Notes: generated by a model from the sequence alone, not told the origin. Counted from the first letter of the stretch, positions 23,488 through 30,978 are shown. The stretch is DNA of 35,230 nt from Candidatus Moraniibacteriota bacterium (GCA_030679895.1 JAUXSN010000028.1:1-35230), one strand, 5' to 3'. Program-made: numbers and translations.

Positions 23488-23976
23488 TTATAAAAATTTC
23501 GTTCTCCGCGAATTCAAGTGGCAAATCGCTATCGCAATCGCGTCCGCCGCGTCGTCCGGCTTCGGAATCGCCTTCAATTTCAAAATATTTTTTACCATAA
23601 TCTGAATTTGATTTTTGTCCGCTCGGCCGTAGCCGGTGAGGGCCTGTTTGACTTGAAGGGGCGTATAGGAAAAAAGGGGAAGAAGATTTTTTTTAATTTC
23701 ATACAAAATCACCCCCCGCGCCTGGGCGACGGTGATGGCGGTTTTCAAATTCTTGAAAAAAAACAAATCCTCAATCGCGGCCTCTTGCGGTTTATATTTT
23801 TTGATGAGCGAGCTGATATCGCGCCCAATTTCAACCAGCCGGTCCGCGTCGGAATTAAACTTCGAAGTATTCACGCAACCGCAGGCCACCAGCCGCGGAC
23901 TTTTTTTGTCTTCTTCGACAACCGCCCAGCCGGTTGTGGCTGTGCCCGGGTCGATTCCTAAAATTCTTAGATTCAT
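23488..23976 (-). CDS. ruvC: crossover junction endodeoxyribonuclease RuvC
   Basis: 162 residues, normal length. Catalytic acidic residues are all present: D9 in 'LGIDPGTATTGWAVVE', E69 in 'AAIEDLFFFKN', and D142/D145 in 'PKPDDAADAIAIAICH'. 'SYTPLQVKQALTGYGRADKNQ' is the conserved DNA-contact segment. It resolves Holliday junctions as a dimer. It starts 6 bases after the TrmB-like gene on the same strand and may share its promoter. ruvA and ruvB are not in this window. Confidence 0.97.
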   Translation of the reverse strand: MNLRILGIDPGTATTGWAVVEEDKKSPRLVACGCVNTSKFNSDADRLVEIGRDISSLIKKYKPQEAAIEDLFFFKNLKTAITVAQARGVILYEIKKNLLPLFSYTPLQVKQALTGYGRADKNQIQIMVKNILKLKAIPKPDDAADAIAIAICHLNSRRTKFL

Positions 23977-23982
23977 AGGTGA

Positions 23983-24720
23983 TTATTTAATTAAATCCCA
24001 AATTAAATCAAATTTCCTCTTTTCCGCCTCCGCGATTTCCTCCGATTCGATTTTGAGAGTGATAAGTTCTTTTTTTGAAGTGCAGATGGTCACGGCGTTT
24101 CTGTATATGAGAATAAAGTCCGAATGATGATATTTCTCCGGCAGGAATTTTACTTCTCTCATTTCTTTCGAGTTTCTTTCCGGAGTGAATATATTTTCCG
24201 CTTCGTCTTTAAAGTGCAAGCCTCGATAAACGGTTCTGTTTTTCACTCTCGTCGGGATATAGTGATTCACATCGTATTCCGGAGTAATCACTTCATAAAT
24301 TTTTTTGAGCGATCCGATAGCGCGGATTACGCCGTTCGTAGTTCCGAGTGAATCTTCAAGCGCAGTATAATATCCTTCCTCCCCCTCGTACAGGGTTATC
24401 TTTGGTTTTATCTGGGATCCTTTTTCTATTGCGGCAAGCTCCGGTAGAATTTCGGAAACTTCTTTGAGTTTTCTTTTTAGGTTCTGTTCGAACGTCGAAG
24501 GAGGGGAGACAACGAAGCGTAGACCCGATCGCATCTTAAAACTTCCCAGCAGGCCTTTCCCCTCGAGTGATTTCGCGATCAAATAAGCCGTTGGTCTTTT
24601 TATGCCGGCCATTTTCGCGATCCGCGCCAGCGGCGCCTCGCCTGTCTTGAGCCCGGCAAGGTACAAATTCGCTTCTTCGGCAGTTAGGCCGTAATTATTG
24701 AGCGTTTGCTGAATGTTCAT
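23983..24720 (-). CDS. TrmB family transcriptional regulator
   Basis: 245 residues. The N-terminal winged helix ('LTAEEANLYLAGLKTGEAPL', 'IARIAKMAGIKRPTAYLIAK'-type sequence with a recognition helix at 'RPTAYLIAKSLEGKGLL') is typical of the TrmB/sugar-specific regulators. It is followed by a short coiled coil ('FEQNLKRKLKEVSEILPELA') and a C-terminal effector domain beginning 'KPKITLYEGEEGYYTALEDS'. TrmB proteins sense sugars in archaea. CPR homologs are common but uncharacterised. A palindrome covers its own start region, indicating autoregulation. It is divergent from the methyltransferase gene at 24924 and directly upstream of ruvC. Confidence 0.85.
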   Translation of the reverse strand: MNIQQTLNNYGLTAEEANLYLAGLKTGEAPLARIAKMAGIKRPTAYLIAKSLEGKGLLGSFKMRSGLRFVVSPPSTFEQNLKRKLKEVSEILPELAAIEKGSQIKPKITLYEGEEGYYTALEDSLGTTNGVIRAIGSLKKIYEVITPEYDVNHYIPTRVKNRTVYRGLHFKDEAENIFTPERNSKEMREVKFLPEKYHHSDFILIYRNAVTICTSKKELITLKIESEEIAEAEKRKFDLIWDLIK

Positions 24721-24746
24721 AATGTTGTAATTTCTGACAACATTAT
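24719..24746. promoter_or_regulatory. palindromic operator overlapping the trmB-like start and -10
   Basis: ATAATGTTGT (24719-24728) and ACAACATTAT (24737-24746) are perfect 10-bp inverted arms with an 8-base spacer. One arm covers the start codon and the other covers the -10 hexamer. A bound dimer would block transcription of the regulator itself. Confidence 0.75.
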
Positions 24747-24770
24747 ATATTACTTACCATAAAATGTCAA
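24742..24770 (-). promoter_or_regulatory. consensus sigma70 promoter of the trmB-like gene and ruvC
   Basis: On the minus strand: TTGACA, exactly 17 bases, TATAAT. Both hexamers are perfect consensus. Transcription should begin about 15 bases before the ATG. A promoter this strong in a streamlined genome fits control by the repressor whose operator covers it. Confidence 0.9.
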
Positions 24771-24923
24771 ATATTACTATTTATAAAGCACAATAACGAT
24801 TCATATAATGTAAAGATATTGTTCCAAAATTAAACCAATCATTGATAATCCATTAATTTCATGGCATTATTAGACGTTAAATATTTTATCGGTTTTTGAG
24901 AGGGAGATAATTTAACCAAAAAC
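24771..24923. other. A/T-rich divergent intergenic region
   Basis: About 150 bases between the trmB-like promoter and the methyltransferase ATG. No ORF or RNA gene is recognisable. A purine-rich 'gagagggagat' lies 17 bases before the methyltransferase ATG, too far for an ordinary ribosome site. I see no clear plus-strand promoter, although A/T-rich hexamers are plentiful. Confidence 0.6.
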
Positions 24924-25697
24924 ATGTTGCTTGGCAATGCCACTATCCATAAAAATTACAACTCCCAAAACCTTGTTGATATGTGGGGCGATTTGATAGA
25001 TTGGAAGAAAAGGAGAGAGGGGGAAAATGGTTTTCTAATAGATCAACTCCGGAAACACAACGTTCGTAGAGTTTTCGATGCCGCTTTGGGCGACGGGTGC
25101 GATTCAATTTATTTACTCCAGAAAGGTTTTGACGTGACGAGCAATGAAATTGATAAAACGTTTTTAGCAAAAGCTCTTCAAAACGCGAAAGCCAATAATG
25201 TCCAGTTAAAAATTACAAGCCTTGACTGGCGCGAACTAGATAAAGAACTAGAGATAGAATCTTTTGACGCAGTTATTATTCTCGGAAATTCCCTAACCTA
25301 CTTGTTTACAAAAGAAACCCGGTTGAAAGCGCTTGAACAATTTCGCCGAATATTGAAAAAAAGTGGGATTCTGATTATTGATGAAAGAAACTGCCAGAAT
25401 ATATTGGACAATCGCGATGAAATCCTCAAGGGAAATTTCAATTATTCCGGAAAATATGTCTATTGTGGAGAAAAAGTTCATGGCCGGCCGATCGAAATAT
25501 CTGATGACAAAGTGAAATTCGAATACACAGACGAAAGGACGAATAAAATAGCTTACCTTGCCATGTATCCGTGGAAGCGCGATGAGCTCAAGAAGCTTTT
25601 GCAAGAAGCTGGTTTTGAACTAATAGAACAATACAGCGACTATCTGCCAAAAGAAAATCCTGATGCTGATTTTTATCAATACGTTTGCGTAAAATAA
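24924..25697 (+). CDS. class I SAM-dependent methyltransferase, glycine/sarcosine N-methyltransferase-like
   Basis: 257 residues. 'NLVDMWGDLIDWKKRREGEN' followed by motif I 'VRRVFDAALGDGCDSIYLLQ' and 'FDVTSNEID' resembles glycine/sarcosine N-methyltransferases, which carry a similar WxxLIDWxxR segment and a GTGxDS motif. 'FDAVIILGNSLTYL' and 'FRRILKKSGILIIDERN' are further class I motifs. The methyl acceptor may be glycine or another small amine, but this is not certain, and in glycine-betaine pathways a second methyltransferase is usually present, which I do not see here. Divergent from the TrmB-like regulator and possibly its target. Confidence 0.8.
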   Translation: MLLGNATIHKNYNSQNLVDMWGDLIDWKKRREGENGFLIDQLRKHNVRRVFDAALGDGCDSIYLLQKGFDVTSNEIDKTFLAKALQNAKANNVQLKITSLDWRELDKELEIESFDAVIILGNSLTYLFTKETRLKALEQFRRILKKSGILIIDERNCQNILDNRDEILKGNFNYSGKYVYCGEKVHGRPIEISDDKVKFEYTDERTNKIAYLAMYPWKRDELKKLLQEAGFELIEQYSDYLPKENPDADFYQYVCVK

Positions 25698-25712
25698 TTC
25701 TAGCGCGTTAAA

Positions 25713-25739
25713 ATACGGACTCAAATTTTGAGTTCGTAT
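25713..25739. promoter_or_regulatory. 27-bp palindrome between methyltransferase and radical SAM genes
   Basis: ATACGGACTCAAA, one T, TTTGAGTTCGTAT: 13-bp arms with a single G-T type mismatch. There is no T-run after it, so it is either an mRNA hairpin ending the upstream gene or an operator for the radical SAM gene 48 bases downstream. Confidence 0.5.
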
Positions 25740-25786
25740 GCAATGCACTGGTATCGCATATTCCTTAAAAAAGAGAGGGCACGTTG

Positions 25787-27253
25787 ATGAAAGTCGCTTT
25801 AATTAGAACGGCTATCGTTCCAGATAAAGAAAGACATCTGGCCTACGGTTCCAATATTTCTCCAATGGCAACTTCCGTGGCGCTTCTCGGTGCCTGCCTA
25901 AGGGAAAAATTTCCGGAGGTCAAAATTTCGATTCTCAACGAAAACTGGCCGCCGGAAAAAATCGCAAAAAGGGCCGCCAAATTCGATCTCGTGGGTTTTT
26001 CCACGACATATGCTACTCACGGACCTTCGTGCGAAATCGCACGCAAAATAAACCAACTTAATCCGGAGGTTGGAATCATCTTTGGCGGAATCGATGCCGC
26101 AAACAAAGGCTCGCTGATTCTCAAGAGCCATTTTTACATTAATTATGTTTGCGGAAACCAAGATAATCCATGGGGTGAAAATGTGATCACCACCCTCGCA
26201 TTGTCTGCGCCTGAAAATGTATCTAATATCTGGCTTCGCAAGCACGGCAAGGTTATCTTCACTGACTATAATTACGATCTGGGAAATTTACCGCTTTGGG
26301 ACTTCGGCCAGTTCAAAGAACACGATGAGCGCATCCAGCCATATCTCAAGCCGGCTGGCGATTGGGATCTTCCGCATCATTCCGTTTTTTCCTGGCGCGG
26401 ATGCCTAAAATCGCTTCGCCGCGGCAGATGCGCTTTTTGCACTTCCGCCGTTGACTCTCCAAACTTCATGCCTCCCGAAAATTTCTGGAGACAGATTCTT
26501 CATCTCCAGGAAAATGAATTCCCAGGCGTAAAGATGAATCTGTACCTCGGAGATAATCACACGCCACCGGGCTGGGTGAGAAAACTGGCGGAAAAAATGC
26601 CAGCCGGAATCAATGCTCGCTTTCGGGCATACGGTTGGCTACCGGAGATCATCAGCCTTAACCCAGCACAGCTTAAAGGTTTTGCTCAAGACCTTCACGC
26701 CATGGGTTTTTATAACCTGTTTTATGGAGTGGAAAGCTTTGACCGTGAGGTTCTCTCTTCAACCAACAAAGATTTTGTGTCCGTTCCAGAAATGGCCCGC
26801 GTGATAACTTCCTTATTTAATCAGGGAGGCGTTCGCGCTACCATCGCGATCATTGTCGGTCTCCCCGGAGAAAACGAGGAATCGCTCAAGACAACTTTAG
26901 CGTCCTTTCGGGAACTTTTTGCTCTAGTTCCCAACGGAGCAATCGAGCGGGTTTATCTTTCCCATCTTGTCGTTCTCCATGGCAGCGCAATAATGGAGAA
27001 TATGAAACGCAATTTGTCGCTCTGTGTTGATTACGAGCGGCTAACCGGAAAAGTTTTCGCCACAGATGACGACCCGCCGGTAGATCTGCTTACTGCTCTT
27101 CATCTCAAGTACTTCACCGGGATAACTCCGGCGATCGCCAACGTCTATCATGATCGCATCGTAGATGTATCGCTTGAATCCGGTATTCCTCGGCAACAAA
27201 TCGGAGGATTCGAGGAACGACATATCATCGATAACATCTTTAGCCAACTGTAG
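25787..27253 (+). CDS. B12-binding-type radical SAM protein with CX8CX2C cluster motif
   Basis: 488 residues from the ATG at 25787 (a TTG just before it gives one extra Met). The first 140 residues fit a cobalamin-binding Rossmann domain ('ISPMATSVALLGACLREKFP', 'DLVGFSTTYATHG', 'GIIFGGIDAANKG'), though the His of the DxHxxG loop is not evident. The radical SAM domain begins 'SVFSWRGCLKSLRRGRCAFC' with cysteines near residues 206, 215 and 218: C-x8-C-x2-C rather than the usual C-x3-C-x2-C. Later motifs 'FRAYGWLPEIISLNP', 'MGFYNLFYGVESFDREVLSS' and 'ATIAIIVGLPGENEESL' are typical of the family. Reaction unknown. RBS 'gagagg' about 12 bases upstream. Confidence 0.85.
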   Translation: MKVALIRTAIVPDKERHLAYGSNISPMATSVALLGACLREKFPEVKISILNENWPPEKIAKRAAKFDLVGFSTTYATHGPSCEIARKINQLNPEVGIIFGGIDAANKGSLILKSHFYINYVCGNQDNPWGENVITTLALSAPENVSNIWLRKHGKVIFTDYNYDLGNLPLWDFGQFKEHDERIQPYLKPAGDWDLPHHSVFSWRGCLKSLRRGRCAFCTSAVDSPNFMPPENFWRQILHLQENEFPGVKMNLYLGDNHTPPGWVRKLAEKMPAGINARFRAYGWLPEIISLNPAQLKGFAQDLHAMGFYNLFYGVESFDREVLSSTNKDFVSVPEMARVITSLFNQGGVRATIAIIVGLPGENEESLKTTLASFRELFALVPNGAIERVYLSHLVVLHGSAIMENMKRNLSLCVDYERLTGKVFATDDDPPVDLLTALHLKYFTGITPAIANVYHDRIVDVSLESGIPRQQIGGFEERHIIDNIFSQL

Positions 27254-27273
27254 TTAAATTTACGAAGATTAAC

Positions 27274-27303
27274 AGCCGAGCTGGATCTCCAGCCCGGCTT
27301 TTT
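27274..27303 (+). terminator. rho-independent terminator after the radical SAM gene
   Basis: AGCCGAGCTGG, loop ATCT, CCAGCCCGGCT followed by TTTTT. The 11-bp stem has one A-C mismatch. It starts 20 bases after the stop codon. Confidence 0.9.
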
Positions 27304-27325
27304 ATTTGGAAATCACAATTTGTGA
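27297..27325 (+). repeat. left copy of a direct repeat flanking the toxin-antitoxin pair, with internal palindrome
   Basis: GCTTTTTATTTGGAAATCAC continues into AATTTGTGA. Compared with the copy at 28296-28326 it lacks two bases (AT) and has one substitution. The inner part TCACAA-T-TTGTGA (27313-27325) is a perfect palindrome of operator type, 12 bases upstream of the -35 of the antitoxin gene. Confidence 0.85.
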
Positions 27326-27337
27326 CTTCCAGAATCA

Positions 27338-27366
27338 TTGAAAAATCCTCCATTTTATGCTAGAAT
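27338..27366 (+). promoter_or_regulatory. promoter of the toxin-antitoxin pair, probably leaderless
   Basis: TTGAAA, 17 bases, TAGAAT. The -10 ends only six bases before the ATG at 27373, so transcription would begin at or next to the start codon. A second TATAAT-like run (27367-27372) touches the ATG. Confidence 0.7.
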
Positions 27367-27372
27367 TATAAT

Positions 27373-27648
27373 ATGAAAACCTCGAAAGAGCTCCAAAGTT
27401 TCATCAAAAAAAGGAAAGCGCTTGTTTGGTATGTGAAAGATGTGACGAAACTCAACGAGGAATCCATCGTTGAGCATATTTTGAATTTCGGTGACTGGGA
27501 CGATGTGCAGGAGATGATCAGGATTATGGGTACCAAGCGAGTGGCGAAGATATTTTGGGAAAAATCGAAACCTATGAAATGGGGAAGAACCAACTATCGA
27601 CCGGGTGTGGTGAATCTTTTCAATCATTATTTTGCAAAACATGCATAA
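27373..27648 (+). CDS. putative antitoxin partner of an AbiEii-type toxin
   Basis: 91 residues, predicted mostly helical: 'MKTSKELQSFIKKRKALVWY' then 'SIVEHILNFGDWDDVQEMIR' and 'MGTKRVAKIFWEKSKPMKWG'. I do not recognise it as the classical AbiEi winged-helix antitoxin. It is much shorter. Its position just upstream of and overlapping an AbiEii-like nucleotidyltransferase gene, with an operator-like palindrome ahead of its promoter, makes it the likely cognate antitoxin. Small proteins of this kind next to nucleotidyltransferase genes are common in CPR genomes (from memory, not checked). It overlaps the toxin gene by 8 bases. Confidence 0.75.
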   Translation: MKTSKELQSFIKKRKALVWYVKDVTKLNEESIVEHILNFGDWDDVQEMIRIMGTKRVAKIFWEKSKPMKWGRTNYRPGVVNLFNHYFAKHA

Positions 27649-28252
27649 AGAAATTTTGACTCGAGAACAAATAAAGCTTTTGCCGCTTCTCAAAGAGTTC
27701 AAAGGAAAGTTTTATATGGTAGGCGGGACGGCTATTGCGTTTCACATCGGTCATCGTCGATCGATTGACTTCGATCTTTTTTCGGAAAAAAACTTCCAGA
27801 ATTTTCGGATAAGGAAAATATTTAGCCACTTCGTCAAGAAAGAAGACACACTGGTTGATCGCCCGGGAGAACTGACAATTCTTTTGCACGATGTAAAATT
27901 CACATTTTTTAATTTTCCGTACAAAATTCCCTGCTCTGAAAAATTTGAAAATCTGATTTGTATGCCGGATTTGCTCACCCTTGCGGCAATGAAAGCTTTC
28001 GCTTTGGGGCAAAGAAATAAGTGGAAAGATTATGTGGACTTGTATTTCATAATGAAGGATTTCCACACACTTTCCGAAATTTCAGAAAAAGCGAAACAAT
28101 TGTTCGGCACAAGTTTCAATGAAAGAATGTTCCGCGAACAGCTGGGATATTTTGTCGATGTCAACTATAATGAGAAAGTCGAATATATGAAAAATTTCAA
28201 AGTAAGCGATAAAGTTGTTGAAAAAGCATTGATAGAATTCAGCGTGAGCTGA
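27641..28252 (+). CDS. AbiEii/AbiGii-type nucleotidyltransferase toxin
   Basis: 203 residues from the ATG at 27641. The track's TTG three codons earlier is less likely. Residues 24-47 read 'FYMVGGTAIAFHIGHRRSID' followed by 'FDLF': the GG-T signature and the catalytic Asp pair D43-x-D45 of the nucleotidyltransferase AbiEii family. 'LICMPDLLTLAAMKAFALGQ' followed by 'RNKWKDYVDLYFIMK' supplies the conserved Lys and the RxKxxDxxDL motif. Such toxins nucleotidylate a cellular target (tRNA in studied MenT relatives) and act in phage abortive infection. All core motifs seem intact, so the toxin is probably active when free of its partner. Confidence 0.9.
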   Translation: MHKEILTREQIKLLPLLKEFKGKFYMVGGTAIAFHIGHRRSIDFDLFSEKNFQNFRIRKIFSHFVKKEDTLVDRPGELTILLHDVKFTFFNFPYKIPCSEKFENLICMPDLLTLAAMKAFALGQRNKWKDYVDLYFIMKDFHTLSEISEKAKQLFGTSFNERMFREQLGYFVDVNYNEKVEYMKNFKVSDKVVEKALIEFSVS

Positions 28253-28274
28253 AAATATAGCGATCAAATAAACA

Positions 28275-28302
28275 AAAAAGCAGGGATTAATCCCTGCTTT
28301 TT
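28275..28302 (+). terminator. rho-independent terminator after the toxin gene
   Basis: AAAAAGCAGGGATT joined directly to AATCCCTGCTTTTT: a perfect 28-base palindrome ending in T's. Because it is symmetric with A- and T-runs it could stop transcription from both directions. Confidence 0.9.
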
Positions 28303-28326
28303 ATATTTGGAAATCACAATCTGTGA
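28296..28326 (+). repeat. right copy of the direct repeat flanking the toxin-antitoxin pair
   Basis: GCTTTTTATATTTGGAAATC continues into ACAATCTGTGA. Same orientation as the copy at 27297-27325. Both copies begin in the T-run of a terminator. The inner palindrome here is ATCACA-ATC-TGTGAT (28313-28327). Confidence 0.85.
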
Positions 28327-28365
28327 TATTAATATTTGATGCTCCAAAACGGAATATCAAATTTC

Positions 28366-29082
28366 TTAGAGATTGTCATAAATTTCCTGAACGTCATCAA
28401 GCTCATCTAGTTTTCCTAAAAGTTTTTCATAATCAATCTTTGCTTCGACGCTGATTGAAATAGAAGAGAGGGGCATGAAAATCAAACCGGCGTTGTCAAT
28501 TTGAATTCCTTTTTGCTCCAGATTTTCTTTCATTTCTTTGAGATCGCGCGGAGCAGTGATGACTTGCAGAATCTCACATTGAAAAATAGTGTCGATGGCT
28601 CCGGCATCAATGGCTTTGAATTCAATATCATCGGCATCCTTCCCGGATGTGTTTATATATATCGCTCCGACATTTTTGAAGAGGTGTTGGAGGCTTCCGG
28701 CCGGGACCATTTTTCCGCCGGATTTTTCGACGGTGCTCCTGACTTCGGTAATAGTCCGATTTTTGTTGTCGGTCGCAGTTTTGATGAGCATAGCAATGTT
28801 TTCCGGTCCCATGGCTTCATACACAATCTCTTCAATCGCTGCCGCGTCCTTGAGCTCTCCTGTTCCGCGCTTTATCGCCCGGTCAATATTGTCTTTTGGC
28901 ATATTGACGGCGCGCGCTTGATCGATCGCGAGGCGCAATTTGAAATTCATATCCGGGTTTCCTCCGCCATCTTTCGCGGCCAGTGTCACCAGTCGAGCGA
29001 CTTTCGTAAAAACGTTAGCGCGCTTAGCGTCTTGAATGGCTTTTTTATGTTTAATGCCTGCAAAGTGTGAGTGTCCAGACAT
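28366..29082 (-). CDS. yebC: YebC/PmpR family protein
   Basis: 238 residues, normal length. It opens 'MSGHSHFAGIKHKKAIQDAK' (family: MAGHSKWANIKHKK). Internal signatures are 'NMPKDNIDRAIKRGTGE', 'YEAMGPENIAMLIKTATDNK' and 'GGKMVPAGSLQHLFKNVGAI'. Members act either as DNA-binding regulators or, as shown for several YebC proteins, as ribosome-associated factors easing translation through proline stretches. Which applies here is unknown. Encoded alone, with its own promoter upstream. Confidence 0.96.
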   Translation of the reverse strand: MSGHSHFAGIKHKKAIQDAKRANVFTKVARLVTLAAKDGGGNPDMNFKLRLAIDQARAVNMPKDNIDRAIKRGTGELKDAAAIEEIVYEAMGPENIAMLIKTATDNKNRTITEVRSTVEKSGGKMVPAGSLQHLFKNVGAIYINTSGKDADDIEFKAIDAGAIDTIFQCEILQVITAPRDLKEMKENLEQKGIQIDNAGLIFMPLSSISISVEAKIDYEKLLGKLDELDDVQEIYDNL

Positions 29083-29115
29083 AGAATGATTTAAATTAAT
29101 TAAACCTTATCTTAA

Positions 29116-29144
29116 ATACTAAACTGTATCAGAGGTTATTTCAA
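29116..29144 (-). promoter_or_regulatory. yebC promoter
   Basis: On the minus strand: TTGAAA, 17 bases, TAGTAT, ending 33 bases before the yebC ATG. Confidence 0.65.
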
Positions 29145-29208
29145 GTCATAAAAAAGTTGATTTATTAGGCATTAATGCTGTAAATTAAAGATAGCTAATT
29201 TTGATTTT

Positions 29209-30075
29209 ATGAATAATAAAAAACAGAAAAAAACTAAGAAGGTTTTTAATCCGTCATGGGCTCATTGGCAAAAACTATGGGCAGAGGTAGAATCTCCGTG
29301 GCGGCCGAGCAAAAAGGATATTTTGTTTTGCGAAAAAATGATCAAAATGGTTTTGCGATATGAAAAAAATCCTAAAGCGTTGCTGCTTGGCTCAACTCCT
29401 GAAATTCGCGACCTTTTGGCTAAATATAAGATCGAGACAACCTTAGTTGATGTGAATTCTTCAATGAAAAAAGCGATGGATAAATTGCTGAAGCGAAAAA
29501 ACAGGAAAGAGAAATTGATTGTTGCGGATTGGGTGAAAATGAAGCTTCCAAAAAGTTATTTTAATTTGGCATTTAGCGATGGCTGTTTGACTAATATATC
29601 GCTTGCCACATGGAGGAATCTTTTTACTAATGTCAATCAAGCTCTCAAAAAGAATGGTTTGCTGTATTCAGGTAGCTGGGTTTACAGAGTTTTAAAACCA
29701 TTAAGCTTTGAAGATTTGATTGAAAAATATAAGAAAAATCCAAAATACTTTGAGGACTTCAAGAACAGGGTCCATTCTTTGCATAGTCTCTATTTGAATC
29801 CCGGACTTTATGACCGCAGAAAAAAAGAATATAACTTTTTTAAAGTTATGAAAGGCATAGAATTATTTGTGAAAAGAGGTGATATCAGCCAAAAAGATTT
29901 CAGAAACTTGCAATGGACAAAAATAGAAATGGGGCCATATATTGAAATTGCCTTTGACGATGCTGAAGAGCATGATAGCTATCTGAATAAATTTTATAAA
30001 ATTGTCGCTGTTTTTCAGGATAAATCTCATCCGCTCATGGCTTTCCGCCGCGATTATATTTTAGCTAAAAAATAG
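29209..30075 (+). CDS. methyltransferase-like protein, 'TPEIRD' family, copy 1
   Basis: 288 residues. A Trp-rich start ('WAHWQKLWAEVESPWRPSKK') leads to a class I SAM-type Rossmann core in which motif I is 'KALLLGSTPEIRDLLAKYKI' instead of a GxGxG loop. Motif II is 'TTLVDVNSSM', the next 'LIVADWVKMKLP' and the post-II strand 'FNLAFSDGCLTNI', followed by 'QALKKNGLLYSGSW'. A TPE motif in this place occurs in a group of uncharacterised methyltransferase-like proteins. SAM use is likely but not certain. Two paralogs follow (30087 and 32336). The gap to the next gene is 11 bases. Confidence 0.8.
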   Translation: MNNKKQKKTKKVFNPSWAHWQKLWAEVESPWRPSKKDILFCEKMIKMVLRYEKNPKALLLGSTPEIRDLLAKYKIETTLVDVNSSMKKAMDKLLKRKNRKEKLIVADWVKMKLPKSYFNLAFSDGCLTNISLATWRNLFTNVNQALKKNGLLYSGSWVYRVLKPLSFEDLIEKYKKNPKYFEDFKNRVHSLHSLYLNPGLYDRRKKEYNFFKVMKGIELFVKRGDISQKDFRNLQWTKIEMGPYIEIAFDDAEEHDSYLNKFYKIVAVFQDKSHPLMAFRRDYILAKK

Positions 30076-30086
30076 TTTATCTTAAT

Positions 30087-30962
30087 ATGGCAAAAAAGTT
30101 ATACAATTCTTTGTGGTTTCAGTTCTGGAAGATTTGGAATAAGATCGGTCCGCCTTGGAGACCATCTGTGAAAGAAATAAAATGGTGGGAAAAGAAAATT
30201 GTTGAGCTGAATAAGAGCAATAAAAATCTAAAGGCTTTGGTGCTAGGCTCTACCCCGGAAATTCGCGATATGCTCGCAAAAAACAAAATTGATACGACAC
30301 TTCTTGATGCCAACCAGTCAATGTATGAGGCAATGAACAAGCTGATAAAAAAGAAAAACAACAGAGAAAAGCTAGTTGTTGGAAATTGGCTCGAGATGGA
30401 GAAAGTTTTAGGGGAAAATAGATTTGATTTCGTAATCGGTGATGCACCCCACTGCAATTTGGCTTATAAAACATGGCCAAGGTTTTTTGATGGGCTGTAT
30501 AATGTTCTCAAGCCTGGAGGATACTTTATGGTTGGGAGCATAACTTTGGAATTCAATGAAAGGCAGACTATTGAGGATCTATTTAATAAATATAAAAGAA
30601 AGAAAAAATATTTCAAGAATTTTAAGAATAGGCTCTGGGAACTTTATCAATTGGCTGATGAGAAAGGAGTTTGGACGAATGAGGTAAGAGGGTTTTCTTA
30701 TGAGGCAGTTAGAAAATTATTAAAGCGGGAAGGAGCGAAAAGAAAAATAGGACTTAAAGAACTTGATGAAAATCTTTGGTTCTTGAGTGGGGATATCAAC
30801 GGAGAAGCTCTTGGCAATTATGTCGAAGTTATGCCAACGCTTGAGGAGCAGATCAATCTTCAGTCCAAATGGTTTTATCTCGATGAATTATATTTGATAC
30901 TCGATCATTCTGCTTTTAAAATCCGCCGGGCGATGATTTTAAAAAGCAAGAGGTTAAAATAA
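30087..30962 (+). CDS. methyltransferase-like protein, 'TPEIRD' family, copy 2
   Basis: 291 residues, clearly homologous to copy 1 along the whole length: 'WFQFWKIWNKIGPPWRPSVK', 'KALVLGSTPEIRDMLAKNKI', 'TTLLDANQSMYEAMNKLIKK', 'KLVVGNWLEM', 'FDFVIGDAPHCNLAYKTWPR' and 'YNVLKPGGYFMVGSITL'. The C-terminal third has a charged helical part ('KKKYFKNFKNRLWELYQLAD') shared with copy 1. It is closer to copy 1 than to copy 3. The acceptor pocket residues after the post-II strand (GDAPHC) differ among the copies, suggesting different substrates or roles. Confidence 0.8.
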   Translation: MAKKLYNSLWFQFWKIWNKIGPPWRPSVKEIKWWEKKIVELNKSNKNLKALVLGSTPEIRDMLAKNKIDTTLLDANQSMYEAMNKLIKKKNNREKLVVGNWLEMEKVLGENRFDFVIGDAPHCNLAYKTWPRFFDGLYNVLKPGGYFMVGSITLEFNERQTIEDLFNKYKRKKKYFKNFKNRLWELYQLADEKGVWTNEVRGFSYEAVRKLLKREGAKRKIGLKELDENLWFLSGDINGEALGNYVEVMPTLEEQINLQSKWFYLDELYLILDHSAFKIRRAMILKSKRLK

Positions 30963-30978
30963 TTACTAAAAATAAATT

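Noticed and set aside
27641-28252. Reading the nucleotidyltransferase as part of a classical AbiE phage-resistance operon
   Set aside because: The partner gene is a short helical protein and not a recognisable AbiEi winged-helix antitoxin. Only the toxin family assignment is kept.
28328-28365. Hairpin ATTTGAT/ATCAAAT as a yebC terminator
   Set aside because: The stem is only seven A/T-rich pairs and is not followed by a T-run on the minus strand.
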